DNA of 64,000 nucleotides from G963674835 sp963674835 (GTDB lineage Bacteria > Planctomycetota > Planctomycetia > Pirellulales > Thermoguttaceae): NCBI GenBank assembly GCA_963674835.2, contig CAXXKC010000002.1, positions 2,418,001-2,482,000 of the forward strand, read 5' to 3'. Positions within the stretch are counted from its first letter, which is position 1; every line of letters begins with the position of its first letter. The notes under the pieces are model-generated. The model did no database searches. It saw only the letters and a program-made list of their open reading frames with translations, and was not told the DNA's origin. This document shows, one piece after another, positions 1-7,638 of this stretch. The translations under genes were made by a program, and so were the position numbers.

Positions 1-1099
1 AGCGAACGGTCGTTTCCGTGGGGCGACCAAGGCGGCGGCAGTGCGGGCAGAGTCGGCGGACCAGGCGCTGAGCGATCACCAGCGATAGGCAAGTGGCAAT
101 CCTGTCATCCTCCAGGCCCCAGTTGCGAAGAGCTGTAATCGCACCAAACGCATCACGGCTATGCAAAGTGCCCATCAGGGCTCGGCCGGCAGTGCTCGCC
201 TTCAACGCCAATTGGGCCGTCTCCGCGTCGCGAATCTCCCCCAGCAGCAGATAATCGGCGTCGAGTCGCAGCATCGTCCGCAAACCTTCGGCGAACGTCA
301 ACCCGTGCCTCTCATCGACCTGCATTTGCGAGACTCCGTCGATCTGGTATTCGACAGGGTCTTCGATCGTGATCACACGTCGGTCGGTCATCTTCAACTC
401 GCGCAGCAAGGCGCAAACGCTGGTCGTCTTGCCGCTGCCCGTCGGACCAGTGGCCAACAACATTCCTGTGCCTCCGGCCAACCACCTCTCGATCGGGTAA
501 CGCTCCGATTCGGAGAGCCCCAGCTCTGCTACGGTGTGACTCAGCCGTTGTTGGCTCAGCAAACGAATGGCCAGTATCTCGCCGTTGATGCACGGTGCAC
601 AGACAAGACGGAGATCGACCTCATGGCCGTCCACATGCCGGGTTTGTCTTCCGTCGGTTGGCCGGAAGGTCCGGGCATGGTCCATTCCAGCCACGGCCTT
701 GAAATGGCGGATCAACTGGATACCGTTCGGCACGGGAAGCTCAAACGCGTCCAGCATCGCCCCATCTACCCGAACTCGTATCCGCATACGATCGTTGCAG
801 GGCGTCACATGGATGTCCGAAGCCCCTATTCTCACGGCACCGGTAATCAGCTCGTCGGCAATGGCCTCCAGATCGGCGCCGGTAAGGGAGCCATCCTCGG
901 CACCCAACGTCCGCACGGTCCGCATCAGGACACGATTGGCATAGGGCGCCACACGGATATCCGAGGCTCCCTTTTTCATAGTCTCGGCAACCGGTTCGTC
1001 GGCAATAGCCTTCAGGTCGACGCCAGTAGCGGAGCCGTCCTTGCCGGCCGACTTTCGTGGGGCGCGCACCTGCTCATCCAACAGCGGCATGTTGATCAT
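1..1099 (-). CDS. GspE/PilB-type secretion or pilus ATPase, 3' end outside window
   Basis: This is a type II secretion / type IV pilus assembly ATPase, the hexameric motor that powers pseudopilus or pilus assembly at the inner membrane. 366 codons are visible and the frame is open at the left edge. Walker A GPTGSGKT lies at residues 218-225, the Asp-box region ITIEDPVEYQ at 244-253, Walker B LLLGEIRDAET at 284-294, the His-box GTLHSRDA at 310-317, and a CPHC pair at 351-354. The start is ATG at 1099 or 1090; an in-frame stop lies just upstream at 1115-1117. Residues about 21-60 and 69-108 are two copies of one segment, both containing AIADE and GASDI, so the N-terminal domain is partly duplicated. 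The window's DUF1559 proteins carry prepilin-type N-termini and could be substrates (inference). Confidence 0.85.
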   Translation of the reverse strand, partial: MINMPLLDEQVRAPRKSAGKDGSATGVDLKAIADEPVAETMKKGASDIRVAPYANRVLMRTVRTLGAEDGSLTGADLEAIADELITGAVRIGASDIHVTPCNDRMRIRVRVDGAMLDAFELPVPNGIQLIRHFKAVAGMDHARTFRPTDGRQTRHVDGHEVDLRLVCAPCINGEILAIRLLSQQRLSHTVAELGLSESERYPIERWLAGGTGMLLATGPTGSGKTTSVCALLRELKMTDRRVITIEDPVEYQIDGVSQMQVDERHGLTFAEGLRTMLRLDADYLLLGEIRDAETAQLALKASTAGRALMGTLHSRDAFGAITALRNWGLEDDRIATCLSLVIAQRLVRRLCPHCRRLGRPTETTVR

Positions 1100-1730
1100 T
1101 GGTTTCTGGAGTGTCTATCGGAAGACCCAGGGGGAAAACCGTTCATGAGCGGCCGTCGGGTCAACTGGTGCGGCCGGCTCAATCACCTGACCGTCCTATC
1201 GGCAATCTGCGAAAGCGTCATCAAGTTTGAGTGCAAGGAAGGATGCGGAGTCTGCGGATGACATTCCGGATCGGCGGATTCTACTGACTGATGGGTCCGT
1301 CGGACCATCGCCCACAGCGAAGTCCATCCGCCGGATTGGCCCAAGGGTGCCCTCCGGCCCAGCCTTCAGAGATCCCACCCGGCATGCCCCCTATGTCAGA
1401 ACGGGGTGGCAGTATGAGAAGTTGGCCGACGACGATCACGCCCTTGCGGCAACAAACGCGGCACCGGTGTTGCAACGACCGGGTTGCGAGAGTCGGAAGC
1501 AATCGGTATACCACTTGACCGGCTGTTCCTATCCAGCAGCCCACCGTTCAAGATCCGGCTTCTGGGATCGCGTGTTTTGCGCCCGCTTGGGTGGAAATGC
1601 AGCGCGGGCGATTCTTCCTGCGTCTGGTGCGGGTCTCTCACAGCGTCTTCTTGCCGTCAGCGATAGGCGTAGTCGCCGTTCTTGCGTGCGGACGAATTGC
1701 GGGAAAGCACGGGGAACTTGTCCGATGGCC
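1100..1730. other. Intergenic region, no gene seen
   Basis: About 630 bases between the divergent ATPase and helicase genes. Several open frames exist on both strands, but none has a recognisable domain, a good ribosome binding site or a protein-like composition. I see nothing supportable here. Confidence 0.4.
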
Positions 1731-1759
1731 TTGGTCTTCCGCCCCGCACGTGCTACAAT
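1731..1759 (+). promoter_or_regulatory. Candidate sigma70-type promoter for the RNA helicase
   Basis: TTGGTC at 1731-1736 and TACAAT at 1754-1759 are separated by 17 bases. This would give a leader of roughly 115 bases before the helicase start. The -35 matches the consensus only in part. Confidence 0.4.
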
Positions 1760-1881
1760 GTGGTTAGATTCACTCCACTCGCCGCTTGGCCATTGGATGA
1801 CTGCCAGGTACCAATGGCTTTCTGAGGGCGCGACTTGCACTGCTCGCATCTGGTCCTGGAACGTTCTATACAGGACCTCGA

Positions 1882-3195
1882 ATGACGTTTGATGAAATGG
1901 GGCTCGCCGAGCCCATCCTCCGCGCGGTTGCCACCGAAGGCTACACCGCTCCCACTCCCATCCAATCGGAAGCAATTCCTCGCGTAATGGCCGGCCGCGA
2001 CGTGCTCGGTTGCGCTCAGACAGGCACGGGCAAAACGGCGGCCTTTGCGTTGCCCATTCTCCATCGGCTGGCCGGTTCCCCGTTGCCACCGGGCGGCCAC
2101 AGCCGCCCCATTCGCGTTCTCGTGCTCGCCCCAAGCCGGGAACTGGCCCTCCAAATCGGCCGCAGTTTTCGGGCGTACGGGCGCTATACGGGCCTTCGAA
2201 ACACGGTCGTCGTCGGTGGCGTCGGCCAGCAACCGCAGAGACAGGCCCTCCGGCGCGGCGTCGACATACTCATCGCCACGCCCGGCCGGCTGATCGATTT
2301 GATGGGCCAAGGGTTCGTAGATTTGAATTCGGTGGAGATGTTCGTGCTGGACGAAGCCGACCGAATGCTGGATATGGGGTTCATTCCCGATATTCGGCGT
2401 ATTGTCTCTCGACTGCCCAGCCGAAGGCAAACGGTTTTCTTCTCCGCGACGATGCCCCAGACCATCGAGCGGCTGGCGGCTGCTATCCTTCACAAGCCCG
2501 CTCAAGTTCGCATTGCGCCGGTCCGGGCGACCACGGAACTCATCGAGCAATCGGTGGTCTTCGTGCCGAGGCGGAACAAGACCCGGTTGTTGGTGAAGAT
2601 GCTCCGGACGAGACCGGTTGTAAGGGCCCTGGTGTTCACTCGCACCAAGCACGGAGCGGACCGCCTGGCCCGACAGTTGCATCAGTCGGGAATCGGCACA
2701 GGTGTTCTCCACGGGAACAAGAGCCAGTCGGCACGGCAGAGAACTCTCGACGACTTCAAATCGAACCGCACGGCGGTCTTGGTGGCCACCGATCTCGCGG
2801 CCCGTGGGATCGACGTAGAGGGCATTTCCCATGTTCTGAATTTCGATCTTCCGCACGAAGCCGAGACCTATGTCCACCGGATCGGCCGGACCGGGCGCGC
2901 AGGTGTTTCAGGCGTTGCCATCTCCTTCTGTGACGAGGAGGAGCGGAAGCATCTCGTGGCGATTCAGCGCCTCACCGGCCAGACATTGCCGATCGAGAAG
3001 GGGCTCTCTACTGCCGATTCATCGGGGCCATCGGGCCAGTGCAAGGTCCCGTCGCACAATCCTGATCCACGCGAGAGCGCTGGCCGAAAGGGTGCTGGAC
3101 GCTCCCGAGGAGCCCGAAAGGGAAGGCCTGGGAAGTCAGGAAAACCACACTCGCGAGAGAATCACCCACGGCCCGCCCGGCTCCCGGTCAAATAG
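1882..3195 (+). CDS. rhlE: DEAD-box ATP-dependent RNA helicase, RhlE-like
   Basis: A 437-aa cytoplasmic RNA helicase that unwinds structured RNA, probably in ribosome maturation or RNA turnover. All core motifs are present in order: Q motif PTPIQ, motif I AQTGTGKT, motif Ia PSRELA, TPGRL, motif II DEAD, motif III SAT, motif V ATDLAARGIDV and motif VI HRIGRTGR. The C-terminal 60 residues are rich in Gly, Arg, Lys and Ser, as in RhlE/CsdA-type basic tails. Start ATG at 1882 fits the N-terminus of the family (MTFDEMGL). The 3' end overlaps a convergent minus-strand reading frame by 60 bases. RhlE rather than DeaD is favoured by the short tail and the absence of an RNA-binding DbpA domain. Confidence 0.95.
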   Translation: MTFDEMGLAEPILRAVATEGYTAPTPIQSEAIPRVMAGRDVLGCAQTGTGKTAAFALPILHRLAGSPLPPGGHSRPIRVLVLAPSRELALQIGRSFRAYGRYTGLRNTVVVGGVGQQPQRQALRRGVDILIATPGRLIDLMGQGFVDLNSVEMFVLDEADRMLDMGFIPDIRRIVSRLPSRRQTVFFSATMPQTIERLAAAILHKPAQVRIAPVRATTELIEQSVVFVPRRNKTRLLVKMLRTRPVVRALVFTRTKHGADRLARQLHQSGIGTGVLHGNKSQSARQRTLDDFKSNRTAVLVATDLAARGIDVEGISHVLNFDLPHEAETYVHRIGRTGRAGVSGVAISFCDEEERKHLVAIQRLTGQTLPIEKGLSTADSSGPSGQCKVPSHNPDPRESAGRKGAGRSRGARKGRPGKSGKPHSRENHPRPARLPVK

Positions 3196-3522
3196 ATTGC
3201 CGATGCAGACGATCGTGCCATCCTCGCAATGTTGCCGCCACGTCTGCGTGTGCATGTTGGTCGCCTGGTCCGCGTGGTCCGAAATGTCCTGCGGTCGTCC
3301 GAACACTCGGCTCCAATCGGCAAGCGAACAGTTTAGAAAGATACGGGCAATCTCGACGGGCCTGGCCGCGGAGGCATCGTAGCAGACATAACCTCGAAGC
3401 ACACGCGCGCCAAGAATTCGAAGTGCCTGGCTAAAATCGGCCTTGCTTTTGGGGATTTCTCTCTTTGCGGCTGGGGGACCCTTGTTCTCCAAGAAGAGCA
3501 GAGCGTTCTGCATGTAACTCAT
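3136..3522 (-). CDS. Hypothetical protein, 128 aa
   Basis: I do not recognise a family. The protein looks soluble, with a mixed composition and no signal peptide or membrane segment (begins MSYMQNALLFLENKGPP). It converges on the helicase gene and overlaps its last 60 bases, which lowers confidence in the C-terminal end. No operon partner is apparent. Confidence 0.45.
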   Translation of the reverse strand: MSYMQNALLFLENKGPPAAKREIPKSKADFSQALRILGARVLRGYVCYDASAARPVEIARIFLNCSLADWSRVFGRPQDISDHADQATNMHTQTWRQHCEDGTIVCIGNLFDREPGGPWVILSRVWFS

Positions 3523-3979
3523 AGGGTCTCGGTGTCTCCAAGAGACGGTGAATGCATCGAGAAAGGACCGGGGCTATCGGCGCCCTTGCAAGGGGTGCCA
3601 TAGCTACTGTGAATTGGCTGCTTCGCCGTCAACAGCCATCGGGGTGTCTAGCGTTCCGCCGGATGTAGTCTTGGCTGGCGAAGCGAGCAGTGCTGAAACG
3701 CAACCGCCGGGAGAGCCGCAGGGAAGGGTATGAGCGAAGGCGCGGCAAACCTGACTTATGTGCTCAGGACTATCGTAATACTATGCACCAAGGACAGTTC
3801 GCCTATCCCCCCGGCGACCCATTCGGCCTTCTGTTCGCGGGCTGCTCAGCATCGGCGATCAGCCGTCGGCCGCCCGGCCAGAAGTTCCGTTGCCCCGCTG
3901 AGACGCCATTGATCATCACAGTTGCCGCGCGGACAATAACTGATCGTTCCTTTCATCTTCGCACTGCCAGAGGCATACC
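3523..3979. other. Intergenic region, no gene seen
   Basis: About 460 bases with no frame that resembles a protein. It presumably carries the promoter of the 104-aa gene downstream, but no convincing -35/-10 pair was found. Confidence 0.35.
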
Positions 3980-4294
3980 ATGTCTGGTACGAATGAACCG
4001 AAATTCACTGCCCAGGATCACGTTCGTGTGAAACGGGGGGTAACAGACTTTGATTATGCGGATATGCCCCTGGGCGGCTGGACCGGAATCGTAGTAGAAG
4101 TTGAGCACGGAGGTTGCACCACATGCCTGGTTCGCTGGAGTCATGCGACGTTGGCCGCGATCGCTCCGTTCTATCAAGAACGCTGTCGGCAGGATGGCAT
4201 CGATAGCAAGGAGAAGTGGCTCGACGAGGACGACCTGGAGAGGGACGATGGTAGTGCTCTCGATATTGAGCAACGCCCAGGCACCCGGGCTTGA
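3980..4294 (+). CDS. Hypothetical protein, 104 aa, acidic C-terminal half
   Basis: A small soluble protein of unknown function. The first half (DHVRVKRGVTDFDY, then GGWTGIVVEVE) has the alternating hydrophobic pattern and Gly-Trp turn of small beta-barrel folds such as KOW/SH3-like domains. The second half is acidic and helical (KEKWLDEDDLERDD). Two cysteines in GCTTCLVRW might bind metal, but one pair is not enough to say so. No neighbour suggests a role. Confidence 0.6.
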   Translation: MSGTNEPKFTAQDHVRVKRGVTDFDYADMPLGGWTGIVVEVEHGGCTTCLVRWSHATLAAIAPFYQERCRQDGIDSKEKWLDEDDLERDDGSALDIEQRPGTRA

Positions 4295-4353
4295 AGTCAA
4301 TCTCTTCCCTACGGCAAACGCCTCGAACCGGCAGATGGCCAGAGCAGCACCAC

Positions 4354-4509
4354 CTACTGGGCGTAGCGGGAAAAGACCTCCGGACTCGGTTCGCTGCCGT
4401 CGCCGGTTTCCGTTTTCTTCTTCTTGCGGCGTGCTCGCTTGTCTTCCGCTTTACGTTTCTTCTCCATTTCACGCTGACGTTTGATGTAGGTGTTGTTGTC
4501 TCTTCCCAT
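4354..4509 (-). CDS. Small highly basic protein, 51 aa
   Basis: A short gene with a strong ribosome binding site (AGGAGAA, spacing 4) before ATG at 4509. It begins MGRDNNTYIKRQREMEKKRK and continues with a lysine/arginine-rich run followed by a short acidic tail. Composition suggests RNA or DNA binding or a single charged helix. It lies 23 bases after the BON-domain gene on the same strand and may be cotranscribed with it. I recall similar short KRQREMEKKRK proteins in many bacteria without known function, which I cannot check here. Confidence 0.65.
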   Translation of the reverse strand: MGRDNNTYIKRQREMEKKRKAEDKRARRKKKKTETGDGSEPSPEVFSRYAQ

Positions 4510-4532
4510 GGATTCTCCTGGTGAGCGTCTGG

Positions 4533-4769
4533 TTATTTCCTCTTCGGTGCCACGATTCGCAGCCGGTCAATCACGCGACGCACGCCTTCGACACTTCGAG
4601 CCGCATTGACGACCGTGCGACGCTGATGCTCGTACGACAGCTTGCCATTCAGCGTTACGTCACCGTTACGGATCGTGGCCGTGACACAGTCCCGCTCGTT
4701 GGTTTCCATCCGGCTCAGCCGCTGGCTCATGTTCTGACGGATCATTTCGTCGGGAATCACCTCTTTCAT
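4533..4769 (-). CDS. BON-domain protein, 78 aa
   Basis: A single BON domain (bacterial OsmY and nodulation fold), usually a phospholipid or ligand binding module of the envelope. Visible features are VTATIRNGDVTLNGKLSYE and the downstream VEGVRRVIDRLRIV strand-helix-strand pattern. Unlike OsmY there is no signal peptide and only one BON repeat, so it is probably cytoplasmic, or its export signal is missing. The 51-aa basic gene follows it by 23 bases. Confidence 0.75.
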   Translation of the reverse strand: MKEVIPDEMIRQNMSQRLSRMETNERDCVTATIRNGDVTLNGKLSYEHQRRTVVNAARSVEGVRRVIDRLRIVAPKRK

Positions 4770-4826
4770 GAACGCAACTTTCGGGCGAGAGTAGAAGATT
4801 CAATAGAATCGCCACAGACCGTCTGC

Positions 4827-5159
4827 TCAGTCATTGCATACGGGCTGAAATGCTGCGATCAAGTCCTGCTCCTTGACCATGCGAGACTCTTCCGAAGTAT
4901 CCGATGACAGGCAGATGCAGTTGGCGCCGTGTTCCATGAAGGAGCTTGCCTTGCGATGCTCTCCCAACGGCTGTGAAAGGTCCTCGGTCTGCCCGACATA
5001 CAGCGGCAGGTGTCGATGACCTCCGTTGGCCGCATTGGAACGATTGGCAACTACGTAGATTCCACTGAGCTTGCGGAATCGCGTGCCCATGGCATAGACT
5101 TTGAATCTGTACGTCCTGCCCGATGCACCTTTGAACGCGGTCTTTCCTAGCGCTGGCAT
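4827..5159 (-). CDS. GIY-YIG-like small protein, 110 aa
   Basis: Residues 34-107 resemble the GIY-YIG nuclease fold: GIYVVANR, then PLYVGQTEDL about 20 residues later, then KEQDLIAAFQPVCN, which matches the family's C-terminal Glu and Asn positions. The conserved helix Arg between YIG and Glu is not obvious, so catalytic ability is uncertain. An N-terminal stretch of about 30 residues (GASGRTYRFKVY) precedes the domain. Start ATG at 5159 has GGAG upstream. Similar small genes are annotated as endonuclease-like in many genomes; function is unknown. Confidence 0.6.
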   Translation of the reverse strand: MPALGKTAFKGASGRTYRFKVYAMGTRFRKLSGIYVVANRSNAANGGHRHLPLYVGQTEDLSQPLGEHRKASSFMEHGANCICLSSDTSEESRMVKEQDLIAAFQPVCND

Positions 5160-5263
5160 TTTCTTACTCCGTAATTCAAATTGAGAAGACTACCTCTGCG
5201 GCCTCAAAAGAGCCGAAGCCGCACCCCATAGGCACGCATGCCCTCGGTCTTAGGCGTCCCGGT

Positions 5264-5521
5264 CTATGCCGGGTCGTACATGACTTCCACCTCCGGGATC
5301 GAAGCCATCAGCCGGTCGAAGGCCCGCCGAGACATCTCGGAGGTGTACAAGATACTGAAACTGCAGGAAGACGAACGATCATCGCCACTCACAGGTTCAC
5401 ACGTCTTGAAGGCGAATGACCTGCTGAGACGGTCGAGCAACCAGTCGGCGCTCTTCTTGCTGTCGACCCGCACGCGGCATGATCTGCCCAAGGGACGTAG
5501 CCACACACAGATCCTGTTCAT
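5264..5521 (-). CDS. Hypothetical protein, 85 aa
   Basis: I do not recognise a family. ATG at 5521 is preceded by CGGAG with 7 bases spacing, which favours it over an upstream TTG. The protein looks soluble and compact (RICVWLRPLGRSCRVRV; DRLMASIPEVEVMYDP). It sits in a minus-strand run between two other small hypotheticals. Confidence 0.5.
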   Translation of the reverse strand: MNRICVWLRPLGRSCRVRVDSKKSADWLLDRLSRSFAFKTCEPVSGDDRSSSCSFSILYTSEMSRRAFDRLMASIPEVEVMYDPA

Positions 5522-5617
5522 CGCTCGGCTCCGAGTTAAAGGAAGGTTGTTCCGCCTGGCCAATCGTCATCGTTGCCGCGAGAATCAACCCTCCGATACC
5601 TCGGCGTCTCGCCTCAG

Positions 5618-6127
5618 TCAGGGCTGCGATGGCGGTGGAGGCGCAAACTCGCGTATTCGTTCTCGTACTGAGAGGAAGGGCATCCCGTCCTGGTGCCGAT
5701 AACGCTCGGCACGCAGAAACCAGAAAGCCAGTCCTCCCGTGTTATGGTTCATCTCCGCGGATTTCGCCTTTCGAGAGGTTCGTACGCCCAGGGACCCCTT
5801 CTTGCCCGTCTTCTTCCATCCGCGGCGCTCCATGATCATCCGCACGACCACGCCAATGGCCTGCCGGAGCCGCTTGCTGCGGTGCGGCGACTGCGACGAG
5901 AGAAATGCGCCTATGACCGGGTGTGATTCCAACTCGCGCACCACGCCTGCCAGCGGCGGCCGATCATGATGGATTTCGGCCTCTTCCATGCGGCGCTGGC
6001 GTGCTTCGTCACTGAGGAACTCCAACACCGCATCCAACGGCTGATCCGGGTCGTTCAGAACGTCGGCAAAGGTCTTGCCTTGTCGGTCTGCAACGAAATC
6101 GTCACGACGGACCACGATGCCCGACAT
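5618..6127 (-). CDS. Hypothetical protein, 169 aa
   Basis: Unknown function. The ATG at 6127 has GGGAG upstream with suitable spacing; longer in-frame starts would extend into the mobile-element scar. The protein begins MSGIVVRRDDFVADRQGK, has an acidic middle (DEARQRRMEEAEIHHD) and a basic stretch (RMIMERRGWKKTGKKGS). No membrane segment. A perfect 8-bp inverted repeat lies about 30-55 bases upstream and may be its operator. Confidence 0.55.
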   Translation of the reverse strand: MSGIVVRRDDFVADRQGKTFADVLNDPDQPLDAVLEFLSDEARQRRMEEAEIHHDRPPLAGVVRELESHPVIGAFLSSQSPHRSKRLRQAIGVVVRMIMERRGWKKTGKKGSLGVRTSRKAKSAEMNHNTGGLAFWFLRAERYRHQDGMPFLSVRERIREFAPPPPSQP

Positions 6128-6155
6128 AGCGCACGATCTCCCAAAATGGCTCAAG

Positions 6156-6182
6156 TTGTAGATGCAAAATATGTATCTACAA
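6156..6182. promoter_or_regulatory. Inverted repeat upstream of the 169-aa gene, possible operator
   Basis: TTGTAGAT at 6156-6163 and ATCTACAA at 6175-6182 are perfect arms around an 11-base AT-rich spacer, with a further TTGTATCT half-site just beyond. Dyads of this size in an AT-rich patch 29 bases before a start codon usually bind a dimeric repressor. The regulator is not identified. Confidence 0.4.
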
Positions 6183-6358
6183 AGATTGTATCTCAAAACT
6201 CGCCTGAAGCCAACCCCTGTTACGCGGTTCATGGCGGATTGCCGAGTGATTCTAGTGCTAGATGGCGGGGCATGCTGCCTGCCGTGGACGGGAAAAACTG
6301 GACAGCCTGACAAGGTATAAAACGGACGTTCGAGATGCCGTATCAGGAGGTTCGGTTC

Positions 6359-6421
6359 ATGAGCAGGAAGCGTCGTGTGTTCAGCCCGGTGTTCAAGGCC
6401 AAGGTGGCCTTGGCGGCGGCC
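6359..6421 (+). pseudogene. IS3-family OrfA fragment (first ~21 codons)
   Basis: ATG at 6359, preceded by AGGAGG, starts MSRKRRVFSPVFKAKVALAA, the characteristic N-terminus of IS3-family OrfA (helix-turn-helix transposase subunit). After about 21 codons the similarity stops at a junction with integrase sequence. The rest of the IS is absent, so this is a relic. Confidence 0.7.
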
Positions 6422-6423
6422 CC

Positions 6424-6862
6424 GACCGTTCATTGGCCGACATTACTGCTGGTGATGCTCGCGACTGGGAGCGGTGGCTGAAGACCGGCGCTGCTCGCGA
6501 GAATCGGTACGGGATTGGTGCCATGGCCAAAACTGTGGCAGAACCTACGAGCATCCCGGGCAACCGAATTGGCTGGCGAGCATCCCGCACACGTAGCGGC
6601 GCCCTTCTTGGGCCACTCTACAATTGTGGCCAGCAAGCACTACTGGCAGGTGACGGATGCCGACTTCGAGCGGACTTGTAGCGAGGTCAGTGAGGCGGCC
6701 CGGAATCGTGCCCACCTGACGCCAGAACTGCCTGGTAATGCTTCATCCAAGAAAGAGGAAGACCCCGCTTTTCCCGAGAAAAACGAGGTCTTGCGAACCT
6801 ATACAAACGTTCAAGTGGGCGATACGGGACTCGAACCTGTGACCCCTAGCTTGTCGAGCTAG
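6424..6862 (+). pseudogene. Tyrosine recombinase (integrase) remnant ending in tRNA-Val
   Basis: Two pieces in different frames. The first (about 6430-6510) reads SLADITAGDARDWERWLK, like the SAM-like core-binding domain of phage integrases. The second (from about 6515) carries NLRASRATELA and LGHSTIVASKHYW, the catalytic Arg, His and Tyr region. The middle of the protein is deleted and the N-terminus is replaced by the IS3 fragment. The last codons (VGDTGLEPVTPSLSS) are simply the antisense of tRNA-Val. This is the scar of an element once integrated at that tRNA. Confidence 0.7.
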
Positions 6863-6890
6863 TGCTCTAACCAAACTGAGCTAATCGCCC
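6817..6890 (-). tRNA. tRNA-Val (anticodon GAC)
   Basis: 74 bases fold into a cloverleaf: acceptor GGGCGAT/ATCGCCC, D-arm GCTC/GAGC, anticodon arm CTAGC/GCTAG with loop TCGACAA, and T-loop TTCGAGT. The anticodon is GAC. Two oddities are visible: position 33 is C instead of the near-universal U, and the T-stem has an A-C mismatch. CCA is not encoded. The 3' half overlaps the integrase remnant, as expected for a tRNA attachment site. Confidence 0.8.
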
Positions 6891-7509
6891 GAATGGGTGT
6901 CTTCGTCGGAAAGGTCGGCCGGGGTTGGGGCTCCGGCTGGGTTTGCCGACGAAGGACTCTCTAAATCTGGCATGAGTGGCGGCAAGAGTCAAGAGGTGCG
7001 GCGGGCCGAAGCCTGGGAGTGCGGGCGTTCGGTCGGCTGCTGGTCGAGCCGTTGGGTGTCGGCCGGGTTGTCCCGGAGGATCTGTGGGAGCCGTGCGAAT
7101 GGGGCCTGACGCGAGCGGGTGGGGGTTCGCTGCGGATGGTGAAGGGGCTCTTGGACGGTGTTTGAGGGCGACTGTGCGGTGTGGGCTTCGAGCGTTTGGT
7201 GGTGTGAGGAGCGGTTCCCATCGTGCGCGAGTGGCGGGGGCTGGGGGCGAGGTGGCCTATATGTACGCGGTTGGTGAGTGAGGCACGCAATCGTTTGAGG
7301 GTTAAGCACTTGCGGCGATTGGGCGAATGGGCGGCAGAGCAGGGTATCGACTGGATGGTCGGAGCGATACGAACCAACCGCCCGGAAGGACCGTCTTGAC
7401 CAGTATGGCCGGCGGAGTTTGGTGGCCTGGGCGAATTTGCCTGTCATGGAGTACCCAAGATCGGCAGGAGTGGCCGAAAAAGTCAGAAGGCCCCACAAAG
7501 CAGGTCGTA
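6891..7509. other. Intergenic region, G-rich, no gene seen
   Basis: About 620 bases between tRNA-Val and the thrS promoter. The first 400 bases are strongly G-rich on the plus strand and give long open frames in several registers without protein-like composition. It could be debris of the former integrated element. No gene is supportable. Confidence 0.35.
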
Positions 7510-7539
7510 TTGATAAGGTCGCTCTGTAACGCCTATACT
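7510..7539 (+). promoter_or_regulatory. Candidate promoter of thrS
   Basis: TTGATA at 7510-7515 and TATACT at 7534-7539, spacing 18. It would leave a leader of about 90 bases before the thrS start. No T-box-like specifier or antiterminator structure was recognised in that leader. Confidence 0.45.
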
Positions 7540-7638
7540 CTAATGCTTAATGACTTTGTGCTCCGTTAGCCCTTTCGGCGGCGTCCTTTGTACCGACGGC
7601 GCGACTGATGGAGCCGGAAAAGGAAAACACTGGAGAAT

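Noticed and set aside
161..1261. 366-codon plus-strand frame at the left edge
   Set aside because: Antisense of the GspE/PilB gene, whose motifs are complete on the other strand.
1227..1892. 221-codon plus-strand frame upstream of the helicase
   Set aside because: No ribosome binding site, no domain, overlaps the helicase start and promoter candidate.
6817..6862. C-terminal peptide GDTGLEPVTPSLSS of the integrase piece as a protein domain
   Set aside because: It is the antisense reading of tRNA-Val and appears next to tRNAs in many genomes.
6961..7498. Overlapping open frames between tRNA-Val and thrS
   Set aside because: They come from strong strand bias in G; no protein-like composition.
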